This document shows positions 8,793-17,182 of a stretch of 64,000 nt of DNA, in pieces. The notes under the pieces are model-generated. The model worked only from the letters and a program-made list of their open reading frames with translations. It had not been told where the DNA came from and ran no database searches. Numbering within the stretch: the stretch's first letter is position 1; every line of letters starts with the position of its first letter. The stretch spans positions 1 to 64,000 of the forward strand of contig LJIA01000014.1 of assembly GCA_001295775.1 (NCBI GenBank). The letters are read 5' to 3'. Origin of the DNA: a beta proteobacterium AAP99 (lineage in GTDB: Bacteria > Pseudomonadota > Gammaproteobacteria > Burkholderiales > Burkholderiaceae_C). A program made the translations under genes and the position numbers.

Positions 8793-10325
8793 ATGAAAAG
8801 TGAAGCCCTAGATCTGATCGAACGCCTGATGAACGCCCCCGCCAAAAGCGAAGGCGCCGCAGCAGCGAGCACCGAGAAGGTGCCCGTGACCGTTGCACTG
8901 GGCGACGGCATCGGCCCCGAGATCATGGGCGCCACGCTGCGCATCCTGGAAGCTGCGGGCGCGCGGATTGCCCCGCAGGTGATCGAGATTGGCGAGAAGG
9001 TCTACCTCTCGGGAAACAGCGCCGGCATCGCGCCCGAAGCCTGGGACAGCCTGCGCCGCACCAAGGTGTTTCTCAAGGCACCAATCACCACACCCTCGGG
9101 CGGCGGCTACAAGAGCCTGAACGTGACCGTGCGCAAGACCCTGGGCCTGTATGCCAACGTGCGCCCCTGCGTGAGCTACGCGCCCTTTGTGGATACGCCG
9201 CACGACAAGATGGATGTGGTGATCGTGCGCGAGAACGAGGAAGACCTCTACGCCGGCATCGAGCACCGCCAGACCGACGAAGTCTTCCAGTGCCTGAAGC
9301 TCATCACGCGCCCCGGCTGCGAGAAGATCATCCGCTACGCCTTCGAATACGCGCGCAGCCATGGCCGCAGGAAGGTCACCTGCATGGTCAAGGACAACAT
9401 CATGAAGATGACCGACGGTCTCTTCTACAAGGTGTTCCAGGAGATCGGCGCGGAGTACCCGGACATTGCGCAGGAGCGCTTCATCATCGACATCGGCAGC
9501 GCGCGGATTGCCACGCACCCCGAGCGCTTCGACGTGATCGTCACGCCCAATCTGTACGGGGACATCATCAGCGACATCGCCGCAGAGATCACCGGCAGCG
9601 TGGGCCTGGCCGGCAGCGCCAACATCGGTGAGCACGTGGCCATGTTCGAGGCCATCCATGGCAGCGCACCGGACATCGCTGGCAAGGGCGTGGCCAACCC
9701 CAGCGGCCTGCTGCTGGGCGCCGTGATGATGCTGGTGCACATCCGCCAGGCCGACATCGCGCAGAAAATCCACAACGCGTGGCTGCGCACTATCGAAGAC
9801 GGCATCCACACCGCCGACCTGAAGGGCGAGAAGACCACGCGCGTGGTCGGCACGGACGAGTTCGCGCAGGCCGTGGTCGAGCGCCTGGGCCAGTTGCCCC
9901 AGCACTTCAAGGCCGTGACCTACAAGAACCCCGCGCAAGCGCCTGCCGCTGCACCGAAGCCCCTGTACACCCGCAAGCCGGCGGCCAGGAAGGAAATGGT
10001 CGGCGTGGACGTGTTCGTGCACGAGGCCGGCTGCACGCCCGACTTCCTCGCAGGCCGACTGACCACGCTATCCACAGGTGCGCTCAAGCTGCAGATGATC
10101 ACCAACCGCGGCGTGAAGGTCTGGCCCGGCGGCTTCCCCGAAACCTTCTGCACCGATCACTGGCGCTGCCGCTTCGTGGCCCGCGATGCCGGCGCGAATA
10201 TCAGCCACAAGGACATCATCACGCTGCTGGCCAGCGTGACCGAGGGCGGCGTGGATGTGATCAAGACCGAGAACCTGTGCACGTTCGACGGCGAGCAAGG
10301 TTTCGCACTCGGCCAGGGTCAGTGA
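8793..10325 (+). CDS. icd: NADP-dependent isocitrate dehydrogenase (Thermus/Rickettsia-like type)
   Basis: Converts isocitrate to 2-oxoglutarate and CO2 in the TCA cycle. The start is the ATG at 8793 (MKSEALDLIERLM); earlier codons give no credible sequence. The catalytic core spans about residues 28-370: VALGDGIGPEIM, SLNVTVRKTLGLYANVRP (substrate-binding Arg residues), VIVRENEEDLYAGIEH, NLYGDIISDIAAEITGSVGL (metal-binding Asp), and EAIHGSAPDIAGK with NPSGLLL for cofactor binding. After a Pro/Ala linker (about 378-395) comes a C-terminal domain of about 110 residues (GVDVFVHEAG to the end), typical of the long Thermus/Rickettsia-like enzymes and absent from the E. coli type. The regulator upstream is divergent. 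The last 12 codons are echoed in the downstream gap. Confidence 0.94.
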   Translation: MKSEALDLIERLMNAPAKSEGAAAASTEKVPVTVALGDGIGPEIMGATLRILEAAGARIAPQVIEIGEKVYLSGNSAGIAPEAWDSLRRTKVFLKAPITTPSGGGYKSLNVTVRKTLGLYANVRPCVSYAPFVDTPHDKMDVVIVRENEEDLYAGIEHRQTDEVFQCLKLITRPGCEKIIRYAFEYARSHGRRKVTCMVKDNIMKMTDGLFYKVFQEIGAEYPDIAQERFIIDIGSARIATHPERFDVIVTPNLYGDIISDIAAEITGSVGLAGSANIGEHVAMFEAIHGSAPDIAGKGVANPSGLLLGAVMMLVHIRQADIAQKIHNAWLRTIEDGIHTADLKGEKTTRVVGTDEFAQAVVERLGQLPQHFKAVTYKNPAQAPAAAPKPLYTRKPAARKEMVGVDVFVHEAGCTPDFLAGRLTTLSTGALKLQMITNRGVKVWPGGFPETFCTDHWRCRFVARDAGANISHKDIITLLASVTEGGVDVIKTENLCTFDGEQGFALGQGQ

Positions 10326-10337
10326 GTGCCGTCGAAA

Positions 10338-10365
10338 GCGGGATGCGCTTGCAAGCGCATCCCGC
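10338..10365. repeat. Perfect 28-bp palindrome downstream of icd
   Basis: Half-sites GCGGGATGCGCTTG and CAAGCGCATCCCGC meet with no spacer. It lies just after the icd stop. It may act as a terminator stem or a dispersed palindromic element; it has no T-run. Confidence 0.7.
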
Positions 10366-10409
10366 GCCACCCGGCGCGCAGCGGTGCTGCGCGAAACCCC
10401 GGCTGATGT

Positions 10410-10446
10410 GACGGCGAGCAAGGCTTCGCACTGGGGCAGGGGCAGT
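10410..10446 (+). repeat. Partial duplicate of the icd 3' end
   Basis: 37 bp matching the last 37 bases before the last stop-codon positions of icd (10287-10323) at 33 positions. In the matching frame it encodes the same peptide, DGEQGFALGQGQ, followed by a stop (TAG instead of TGA). All four differences fall at third codon positions and are silent. No homology continues upstream. Confidence 0.75.
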
Positions 10447-10509
10447 AGCGAAGCGTCGGGCGAGGGGCTCTGGCGCGCAGCGCCGGGGATCGACCAGCGG
10501 AGTTGCTGC

Positions 10510-10544
10510 GGATCGGCTTTGCGCTCGAAGCGCAAAGCCGATCC
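10510..10544. repeat. 35-bp inverted repeat downstream of icd
   Basis: Arms GGATCGGCTTTGCGCT (10510-10525) and AGCGCAAAGCCGATCC (10529-10544) are perfect complements around CGA. A second strong palindrome in the same gap as that at 10338, with a similar GCGCTT-type core. Confidence 0.7.
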
Positions 10545-10566
10545 CCGTCAGCAGCGCCACACCAGC

Positions 10567-10595
10567 AAAACGGCGGGCCGATGCCCGCCGTTTTT
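10567..10595. terminator. Bidirectional rho-independent terminator
   Basis: Stem AAAACGGCGGGC / GCCCGCCGTTTT with loop CGAT, followed by a T-run on the plus strand and TTTT on the minus strand. It sits between the convergent icd and DUF3857 genes and suits both. Confidence 0.85.
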
Positions 10596-10611
10596 CGTTC
10601 ACGCTGCCCCA

Positions 10612-13293
10612 TCACGCCGCTCGAGCAGTATCCGTCGGCTCTGGCTGCGGCTCGAGCCGGCGCAGGTCAATCGAATGACCGTTGCTCGGCGCTTCGTCCC
10701 ACGCACCGGAAAGCCGGCGGCAAAAGGTCTGTCGGACGCGAACAGAGCGCAGGTAGTAGCCAACCCATAGCGCGGTAACTACCCACATGGCACCGAGACT
10801 GAGCACCGTGCTGCTGACAGGGTCGGCTACACCCAGCAGGTGAGTACTGAGGCTGTCGATCGTGGCCCAGAGCGCAGCAAACATGTTGACTGCGATGAAC
10901 GCCCAGGGCGCACTGGTGCGACGCTTGGCCAACAGCACGAGAAACAGGACCGCACCGATCACCAGCAATACCGATGCGAGTACCGACACCACCAACACAG
11001 GGCCCCACAGAACGTGATAGCCAGCACTCTCCGGGTCGGTTCGGAACACCCAGGCGGCCACACTGAAGTTGCGCATGATCTGAACCAGCCCACCGATCTG
11101 AATCAACAAGCCGATCACGGTCCCGAACACGCTCAATGCCAGCCAGCCGCCGATACCGATCAAGGTCGGATCAACCTGCCCAGAGGGAAGCGGCCGCCCC
11201 TGGGGATCCCAGGTGTAGGCACGCAGCGCAGCGGCAAGCCCGCAAACCAGACTCAGCCCAAGCGTCAGCCACGCCACCCAATGCGGCCCGCCGCGTGCAC
11301 CGTCGACGGACGCCGCTGGTGCGTCATAGGTCAGCGAATAGTCGACAGCATGCCGGACCTTGTCCAAAGCAGCGCTGTAGCGCACCACATCCGCGGCGGC
11401 AACCACCTCCGTCTGGGTCTCGAACCGGTCTTCGACGACGAGGGTCCGTGGCGTCTCCCAGCGCATGGCACGCTCGTACTTGAATGCTGGGTCATTGACC
11501 TTCTCGGGGCTTGGCGTCCCGCCCCAGTCTTCATGCAACAGCACTTCGGTGCGTTGCTCGAAGCGCATCGGATGCCGGATTGCAAGCGGCGAGGTCCGCA
11601 CCTTGGCTTGGGGGGCTTTGAGTAGATCGAGCAGATCGGGTACAGGCACGCCAGCCACGAGCCGCCCCTTGCGCGAGCCTTCTCGCCAGTAGTCAGCAAT
11701 GCGGTAACGCTCGACCACGCGTGTCCGGTTCTGCTCGGGCTCGTCAGTGAACTCTGGCTTGCCCACCGGCTCGATCCTGTCGAAATAGGCGGCGTAGAAG
11801 TTGAGATAGCCGCGCTGGATCGAGTCCACCGGCTCAGAGGCAAACTGCCAGCGCGTTGCATCGGCCGCGGCACCGGTCGAAATCGTCGTCACGGTGTAGA
11901 CGGCTGGGCTGTTCAGACCAGACTGAAGGTCAAGGCGAGCCTGCACGCGGCGCCCAGACGACACAGCGGGGTCACGCGTCATGGCCTGCAGATCCGTGAC
12001 CCCTGGAGCGATGACCAGTGCGAGTCCGTGATTGGCCTGCGTCAACGAACTGACGTTGCCTGACTGCGGCGTCCAGGTCGGATCAACCCAAAGCGTGCGC
12101 CCTTCATGCCGCACACGGGCCAGCACATGATTGAATGCCCCGGGCGAGGGTTGCCAGCCGGCAATTCCGCGGCCGATCTCGCTGTTCACCAGCGCCGCAT
12201 GGGCCTCGATGCCCAGCCCCTGCAGCAAGCTGAGCAGCAGCAGCGTCTTGTCTTTGCAGTCGCCGAATCGTCGCCGCAGCACCTCGTCGGGATCGCGGGG
12301 TGCGTGCGAGCCTTGCCCCACCGAGATCGCCAGATAGCGCACGTCTTGCTGAACCGTTCGCAAGGCAGCCAGCAAGCGCGCATCCGTGCCGGGGTGCTCG
12401 GCTCGGATCCGATCAATGACCGCTTGCACCCTGGGTCCGGGCCGCTGCTTGGGTGTGTAGAGCGGAAGTGCCCAACTCACCACTTCGGTCCAGCTGCCGG
12501 CGCTGCCCCAATACACCGCCGCATATGGGTCGTACCAGGCAGGCGCGTCACCCTCCACCTCAAGCAAAGCCACCTGATCCTGAAGCCAGGTGTAGCTGGA
12601 CTGGCCCGGCCCCGCCGGTGCCTTGATGGGGTTCGCGGCGCCATTGACTGACTTCAGATGGAGGGTGCGGTCATCCGGCCAGACCAGCCGCGTGTGCAGC
12701 CGGCCCACAGGCACGCTCCACTGCATGTCAAAGCGTCCGTAATGCATGTCGCCGAAAACACTGTTGTGGCCTCGGACTGTGTACGCAGTCTCCACGAGAT
12801 CGCCAATTCGGACGTCCTCGAGGATGATCGACGCCGTCACTGAGCCATCGTAGATCTGCGCCTCCAGCTCGCGCTCACGCTGCAACATCGTGACGTCCGC
12901 CGCTCGCAAGCGCGCAACCCTCCGGCCCTCCCGAGTCACCCAGATACCGTGAAGCGCAAGTTGTTGATAGGTCGGATCGAACGTGATCTCGACGCTGGCA
13001 GCCGCGCCCAGACCTCTTTCACTGAGCGGCTTGTAGATGCGCCGCTGGAACACTGCGCGCTGCCCTCCGGCGACGCGAACCTGCCGATCGACCAGCACCG
13101 GATACAGACCGCCGGAAGTCAGCCTTTCGAAACTTGGTGTTTCCGGAGCGGCCTCAACGGCCACGACCCAGCTCGGCTGCGGCTCAACGGTAAACCGGGC
13201 ACTACCCGCATTCGCCGTCCCAGGCCCCAGGCCGCACAGCAGAGCCGCCCATACGGGGAAGAGCACAATCCAACGCGCGCCACGAATATGCAT
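10612..13293 (-). CDS. DUF3857 and transglutaminase-like protein with C-terminal membrane domain
   Basis: 893 residues. The start at 13293 (MHIRGARWIVLFPVWAALL) gives a clean signal peptide ending near ANA (about 28) and has GGAGA upstream. The extracytoplasmic part has a DUF3857 domain (about 60-240) and a transglutaminase-like core with catalytic Cys in FGDCKDKTLLL (about 342-352), His in AFNHVLARV and Asp in WVDPTW, so the triad is intact. From about 668 there are five hydrophobic helices; GIGGWLALSVFG resembles DUF2569. A periplasmic amide- or peptide-modifying role is inferred from the fold; the substrate is unknown. It shares a divergent 222-bp upstream region with a secreted protein of unknown function. 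Confidence 0.85.
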   Translation of the reverse strand: MHIRGARWIVLFPVWAALLCGLGPGTANAGSARFTVEPQPSWVVAVEAAPETPSFERLTSGGLYPVLVDRQVRVAGGQRAVFQRRIYKPLSERGLGAAASVEITFDPTYQQLALHGIWVTREGRRVARLRAADVTMLQRERELEAQIYDGSVTASIILEDVRIGDLVETAYTVRGHNSVFGDMHYGRFDMQWSVPVGRLHTRLVWPDDRTLHLKSVNGAANPIKAPAGPGQSSYTWLQDQVALLEVEGDAPAWYDPYAAVYWGSAGSWTEVVSWALPLYTPKQRPGPRVQAVIDRIRAEHPGTDARLLAALRTVQQDVRYLAISVGQGSHAPRDPDEVLRRRFGDCKDKTLLLLSLLQGLGIEAHAALVNSEIGRGIAGWQPSPGAFNHVLARVRHEGRTLWVDPTWTPQSGNVSSLTQANHGLALVIAPGVTDLQAMTRDPAVSSGRRVQARLDLQSGLNSPAVYTVTTISTGAAADATRWQFASEPVDSIQRGYLNFYAAYFDRIEPVGKPEFTDEPEQNRTRVVERYRIADYWREGSRKGRLVAGVPVPDLLDLLKAPQAKVRTSPLAIRHPMRFEQRTEVLLHEDWGGTPSPEKVNDPAFKYERAMRWETPRTLVVEDRFETQTEVVAAADVVRYSAALDKVRHAVDYSLTYDAPAASVDGARGGPHWVAWLTLGLSLVCGLAAALRAYTWDPQGRPLPSGQVDPTLIGIGGWLALSVFGTVIGLLIQIGGLVQIMRNFSVAAWVFRTDPESAGYHVLWGPVLVVSVLASVLLVIGAVLFLVLLAKRRTSAPWAFIAVNMFAALWATIDSLSTHLLGVADPVSSTVLSLGAMWVVTALWVGYYLRSVRVRQTFCRRLSGAWDEAPSNGHSIDLRRLEPQPEPTDTARAA

Positions 13294-13515
13294 GATCCAG
13301 CCAAGTCTCCAGAAATCCCTCTGGCAAGTAACCGCATGGCGCACGGACATGCAGGCCAGAGCCGCAAAGCACAGGATTATCTGGGCGAGACAACCGAAGG
13401 CAGCGCCGGAACGGGCGCAAGTGGGCCAGCTGCAACATGCTCGTTTGCACCAAGCCCCCTGAACATGTGAGCACAGGCCCCGCCTCCTTGTGCACGCAGC
13501 CATTACGCTTGATAT
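13294..13515. promoter_or_regulatory. Divergent promoter region
   Basis: Region of 222 bp between two divergent genes, both for exported proteins. It must carry both start sites, but I could not single out reliable promoter hexamers. No repeat of note. Confidence 0.35.
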
Positions 13516-14367
13516 ATGCACTTCTTACTCAAATGGCTGCTGGCCGCCAGTGCTGCTGGCATCGCGCTTGGACTGCCGGGCGCGGCAGATGCGCGAGAAC
13601 TGCGCGTCATCCCGCCGGGTGAACTGCAGCAGGCACCCAGTTGGCCGGTCAGTGGCCGCTACGGCTGGATGCCGGACAAGAAGTCACTGCGCTTTGGCGC
13701 GTTTGGCACTTCGTCGCGCAAGATCAGCAGCAAGGAGCGAGTGCGCAGCGACTGCAACCGCGGTTGCTGGCATGTCGATCTGCTGGAATGGATGGAGACC
13801 GGCACGCCGCAGCGGCGCAGTAAGCGGGTGGAGATGAGCTTTACGCAGACCGGGCCGAACGGGCTGTCGGCACGCGTGATCACGGTGGACCGACTGGACA
13901 CCCGGGAGCGCGTCAGTGTGTCGAAGATGTTCGGCAAGGAGAGCACCAGCACCCGTGTGCTGAGCGCGGAAACCTCCTTTGCCGGCACCATCGATGTCCA
14001 GCGCGGTGATGAGCCGCCCAACACCAACTGGCGCTTCGTCATGATTTCCGAGGGCTCGGAGTTTTTGCCGATCGGCGCCGCGGAAGGCGAGGCCGGCTGG
14101 GCGGAAGAAGCTGGTGGCAAGCGAATCTCCATGCGGCCGCTGACAGCGCTGGAGGATTCGCGCCGCCCCGGTCAGGCGCTGCGCATCCCGCACATGGGCT
14201 CGGTGGGCGTCGCCTTTGAATATGACAACCTGACCGTCGGCGCGGTCTCGCTGATCAACAACGGACACGTCTGGCTGCATGCAGACGAGCAGGCCCTGCC
14301 GGCGGACGTACGGATCGTGATTGCGGCGCTGGCATCCACGCTGCTGGCGCGTCGGCCACCCGAGTAA
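13516..14367 (+). CDS. Secreted hypothetical protein
   Basis: 283 residues beginning with a typical Sec signal peptide (MHFLLKWLLAASAAGIALGL, cleavage near ADA at about 27). The mature part is mainly polar, with alternating beta-like segments and two cysteines in DCNRGCWHVD (about 80-89) that could form a disulfide. I recognise no family. The divergent neighbour is the DUF3857 protein, and a small lipoprotein gene follows 35 bp downstream on the same strand, so the two may form a short operon for envelope proteins. Confidence 0.75.
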   Translation: MHFLLKWLLAASAAGIALGLPGAADARELRVIPPGELQQAPSWPVSGRYGWMPDKKSLRFGAFGTSSRKISSKERVRSDCNRGCWHVDLLEWMETGTPQRRSKRVEMSFTQTGPNGLSARVITVDRLDTRERVSVSKMFGKESTSTRVLSAETSFAGTIDVQRGDEPPNTNWRFVMISEGSEFLPIGAAEGEAGWAEEAGGKRISMRPLTALEDSRRPGQALRIPHMGSVGVAFEYDNLTVGAVSLINNGHVWLHADEQALPADVRIVIAALASTLLARRPPE

Positions 14368-14402
14368 CGGCGCACCGCTGCGCGAGTGTCGCGCAACCTG
14401 AC

Positions 14403-14621
14403 ATGAAACGGCTTCCCATGCTTCGCACGCTTTGCATCCTCAGCGCCCTGCTCCTGCTCAGCGCCTGCACCACCGCACGCGACTGGTACGAGTACGTCCA
14501 GATTGGCAACTACATGGATTGCAGCAAGATCCAGGACCCGCAGCGCTATCGCGAATGCCAGCAGCAGACGCGGCCCGACTACGACAAATACCTGCGCGAG
14601 CGCGACGCAGCCAAGCGCTGA
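14403..14621 (+). CDS. Small lipoprotein
   Basis: 72 residues. The signal sequence has a lipobox LLSAC (Cys at about 22), with Thr-Thr after the cysteine, which favours the outer membrane. The mature part of about 50 residues is charged and aromatic (RDWYEYVQIGNYMDCSKIQD) with two further cysteines about 12 residues apart (one in MDCSK, one in RECQQ). Function unknown. It lies 35 bp after the secreted protein gene and is convergent with the next gene. Confidence 0.78.
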   Translation: MKRLPMLRTLCILSALLLLSACTTARDWYEYVQIGNYMDCSKIQDPQRYRECQQQTRPDYDKYLRERDAAKR

Positions 14622-14645
14622 CAATGCGCCGGCTGCAGCCGGGGG

Positions 14646-15128
14646 CTACACCAGCCAGCCCGGCAGCTCTTCACGCGCGATGCCCTTGATGTAGTCCGCG
14701 AACTCGGCGTCCTCGCCGCGCAGCAGCTGCGGCAGCAGGGCGACGAAGTCCTCCCGGCGGCACCATTCGCGCATGTAGTCCTCCCAGCTGGCCCAGCGGC
14801 GGCGCTGGATGGGGCTCATGTCCGGCTCCCAGGCGACGATGTAGGCGCGCTCGAACAGGGAGATCAGCATCTCGAAGATGATGCGGCGCCGTTCGAGCTG
14901 CTCGTCGTTGAGCTCATCGTTGCGGCGCTCCGTGCGCAGCTTCAGGTCCGGGTTCTGCAGCACGACCTGCAGGAACGCGTTGTAGGCGTCGGAGAGCAGC
15001 TGGTAGGCCTCCTCATCCTCGTTGTCGCGTTCCTTGCGCTGCTCGATGAAGAAGACGGCAATCGCAAACGGCAGACCGATCACGGTGACCAGAAGCGAGC
15101 CCAGCTCCAGCAGATCCTTGAAGTTCAT
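14646..15128 (-). CDS. Membrane-anchored hypothetical protein
   Basis: 160 residues. One N-terminal membrane helix (about 8-28; LGSLLVTVIGLPFAIAVFFI) is followed by a charged cytoplasmic helical domain rich in Glu/Arg (EQRKERDNEDEEAYQLLSD) and ending in a Trp-containing stretch (SWEDYMREWCRRED). The layout resembles small DUF-type proteins that pair one helix with a soluble helical domain, but I cannot name the family. The start ATG at 15128 is the only sensible one. It stands alone between convergent and divergent neighbours. Confidence 0.72.
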   Translation of the reverse strand: MNFKDLLELGSLLVTVIGLPFAIAVFFIEQRKERDNEDEEAYQLLSDAYNAFLQVVLQNPDLKLRTERRNDELNDEQLERRRIIFEMLISLFERAYIVAWEPDMSPIQRRRWASWEDYMREWCRREDFVALLPQLLRGEDAEFADYIKGIAREELPGWLV

Positions 15129-15197
15129 GGCTGCACTCTAGGGGAAGCAAGGGGCCAGGGCAATGCGGACCAGAACAGCTTTCCGCTTGTCTGGCGC

Positions 15198-15254
15198 GGC
15201 TTTCCAGCCATTTTGGCCTGAAGAATGGCTTTCAGAGCCATTCTTGCCTTTCAG
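15198..15254. repeat. Intergenic palindromic repeat, copy 1
   Basis: Contains CCAGCCATTTTGGCCTGAAG (15204-15223) and a perfect stem-loop AAGAATGGCT / AGCCATTCTT (15221-15230 and 15236-15245; loop TTCAG). The core CCAGCCATTTTGGCCT recurs inverted at 27021-27036 and AGCCATTCTT recurs at 26931-26940. Confidence 0.6.
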
Positions 15255-15300
15255 ATCCAGGGCTGAGTCGGCCCGCGCACGCTGCCTAGAATCGCTGGCG

Positions 15301-15987
15301 ATGCCTACGCACGCCGTTCACACGATCAAGTCGCCCGGCCATACCGCGCTGCACCTGCTCCCGGAGAAGGCCGCCTGGCTGCCAGCCGCACGCACCCTGC
15401 TGGTGGCAGACCCGCACTTCGGCAAAGCCGCGGTGTTTCGCGCGCGCGGCATTCCGGTGCCGCGCGGCAGCACCGGCGGCAGCCTGCAGACCCTGAGCAT
15501 GCTGGTCACCCGCCTCGGGGCGACGCAGCTGATCTTCCTCGGAGACTTCATGCACGCGCGCGAGTCCCACAGTGCCGGCACGCTGGATGCACTGGCGCAG
15601 TTTCGCGCTGCCCACGCCGGCTGCGCGATGACCCTGGTGCGCGGCAATCACGACAGCCATGCCGGGGACCCGCCGCCTGCGCTGAACATCGCCATCGTCG
15701 ATGAGCCCTTGATCGTCGGCAGCCTCGCACTCAAACATCACCCCGAGCCCGAACCCCACCACTACGTGTTGGCCGGCCACCTGCACCCCTGCGTGCGGCT
15801 CGCAGCCGCCGGCGACTCCGCGCGGCTGCCCTGCTTCTGGATGGGCGAGCGGGTGGGTGTGCTGCCCGCCTTTGGCGAGTTCACGGGCATGCATCCGGTG
15901 CGCGCCGCAGCCGGCGAACGCCTCTATGCGGTCACTGAGGAGCGGGTCTTCGCGCTGCCGCCTCAGCAGGAGCGCGCCGCGAGCTAG
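15301..15987 (+). CDS. pdeM: Ligase-associated metallophosphoesterase PdeM
   Basis: Calcineurin-like phosphoesterase of 228 residues; a DNA-end or nucleic-acid phosphoesterase role is expected for the PdeM group linked to bacterial ATP-dependent ligase and Lhr-type helicase. Start at 15301 (MPTHAVHTIKSPGHTALHLL); a longer frame to 15163 runs through a palindromic repeat and is unlikely. Metal-binding motifs are complete: VADPHFGK (about 35-42), FLGDFMHAR, RGNHDSH and AGHLHP. A GTG/ATG choice is not an issue. The helicase partner is about 13 kb to the left instead of adjacent, which is the common arrangement. Confidence 0.88.
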   Translation: MPTHAVHTIKSPGHTALHLLPEKAAWLPAARTLLVADPHFGKAAVFRARGIPVPRGSTGGSLQTLSMLVTRLGATQLIFLGDFMHARESHSAGTLDALAQFRAAHAGCAMTLVRGNHDSHAGDPPPALNIAIVDEPLIVGSLALKHHPEPEPHHYVLAGHLHPCVRLAAAGDSARLPCFWMGERVGVLPAFGEFTGMHPVRAAAGERLYAVTEERVFALPPQQERAAS

Positions 15988-15997
15988 CCGCGCGGCC

Positions 15998-17182
15998 TCA
16001 CGCGGCAGCGAGGCGCCAGAGCGAGGTGACTTCGCGCGAGCGCGCGACGTGCAGCGGATCGCTTTCGTCCGTGGCGCGCGGGTGCTCCGGACGGGTGTCG
16101 ATGCGCTCAAGCACCCGCAAGCCGGCCGCCTCGATCCAGCCGAGCAACTGCGCGCGACTGCGCAGGCCGAGGTGCTCGGCCAGATCCGACAGGATCAGCC
16201 AACCCTCCCCGCCCGGTGCCAGGTGCGCGCGCAGGCCGGCGATGAAGCCGCGCAGCATGCGGCTGTCCGGGTCGTAGATGGCATGGTCCAGCCGCGAAGC
16301 CGGCTTGCCCGGCAGCCAGGGCGGGTTGCAGATGATCAGCGCGGCCTGACCGGGCGCAAACAGATCGGCCTGCAGCACCTCGATCTGCCGGCCGAGTTGC
16401 AGACGATCGATGTTCTCGCGCGCGCAGGCCAGCGCACGCGGGTCGTGGTCCGTGGCGAGCACGCGCGGCACGCCGCGGCGCGCCAGAACTGCGGCCAGCA
16501 CCCCGGTGCCGGTGCCCACATCCATGGCGGCCGGCAGTGCGTCGAGCGCATCGGGAATCGCCGTGTTGGCGACCAGGGCGATGTATTCGCCACGCACCGG
16601 AGAGAACACGCCGTAGTGCGGATGAATGCTGGCACCCAGCGCCGCAACCGGCACGCCGCGCTTGCGCCACTCCCAGGCGCCGATCGCCCCGAGCAGCTCG
16701 CGCAGCGACACCACATAGGGTTCGCCAACCGAGCCCCAGGCCGCCTCGCAGGCCGCGGCCACGTCCGGCGCGCGCGGCAGCAGCACGCGGTGGTCTGCGC
16801 TCATCGGCACCAGCAGCTTGCCGAGCTGGTTGGTGCGCTGCGCCTGCGCCATGCGGTAGCGGTGGAACTGCTGGGTGAGGTCGGCCGCGTCCGCCTTGGC
16901 GCGGGCCGCGGCCTTGGGGGATGCGGCGCGCTTGTCCAGCCGCCGCGTCAGGGCAGAGAGCAGCGTGCGGGCATTGTAATAGTCACTGCCCCACAGTAGG
17001 GCCGTGCCCTCACCGGTGAGGCGGAAGGCAGCATCGGCCGTGAGGGTGTCGTCCACCGGGACCACGCGCGCGGGCGGCGGGTTGCCGGCGTCCGAGAGCC
17101 AGCGCGCAGTGTGCTCACCGGCCATGTCCTCCCAGTGGATGCGTGGCGCGTCAGCGGAGTGCAGGCGCGGGGTTGAACTCAC
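15998..17182 (-). CDS. Class I SAM-dependent methyltransferase (small-domain type)
   Basis: 394 residues. The C-terminal half is a Rossmann-fold methyltransferase: SAM-binding [18 protein letters not shown] (about 219-236), acidic [16 protein letters not shown], and the catalytic NPPW motif (about 285-288) found in N-methyltransferases acting on RNA bases or protein Gln. The N-terminal half (about 1-190) is a separate domain, as in RsmC/RlmG-like enzymes, so an rRNA or protein target is plausible but not proved. The GTG start at 17182 overlaps the hprK stop by 3 nt (GTGA), so translation is probably coupled and the gene is the last one of the kdsD-to-hprK block. Confidence 0.85.
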   Translation of the reverse strand: MSSTPRLHSADAPRIHWEDMAGEHTARWLSDAGNPPPARVVPVDDTLTADAAFRLTGEGTALLWGSDYYNARTLLSALTRRLDKRAASPKAAARAKADAADLTQQFHRYRMAQAQRTNQLGKLLVPMSADHRVLLPRAPDVAAACEAAWGSVGEPYVVSLRELLGAIGAWEWRKRGVPVAALGASIHPHYGVFSPVRGEYIALVANTAIPDALDALPAAMDVGTGTGVLAAVLARRGVPRVLATDHDPRALACARENIDRLQLGRQIEVLQADLFAPGQAALIICNPPWLPGKPASRLDHAIYDPDSRMLRGFIAGLRAHLAPGGEGWLILSDLAEHLGLRSRAQLLGWIEAAGLRVLERIDTRPEHPRATDESDPLHVARSREVTSLWRLAAA

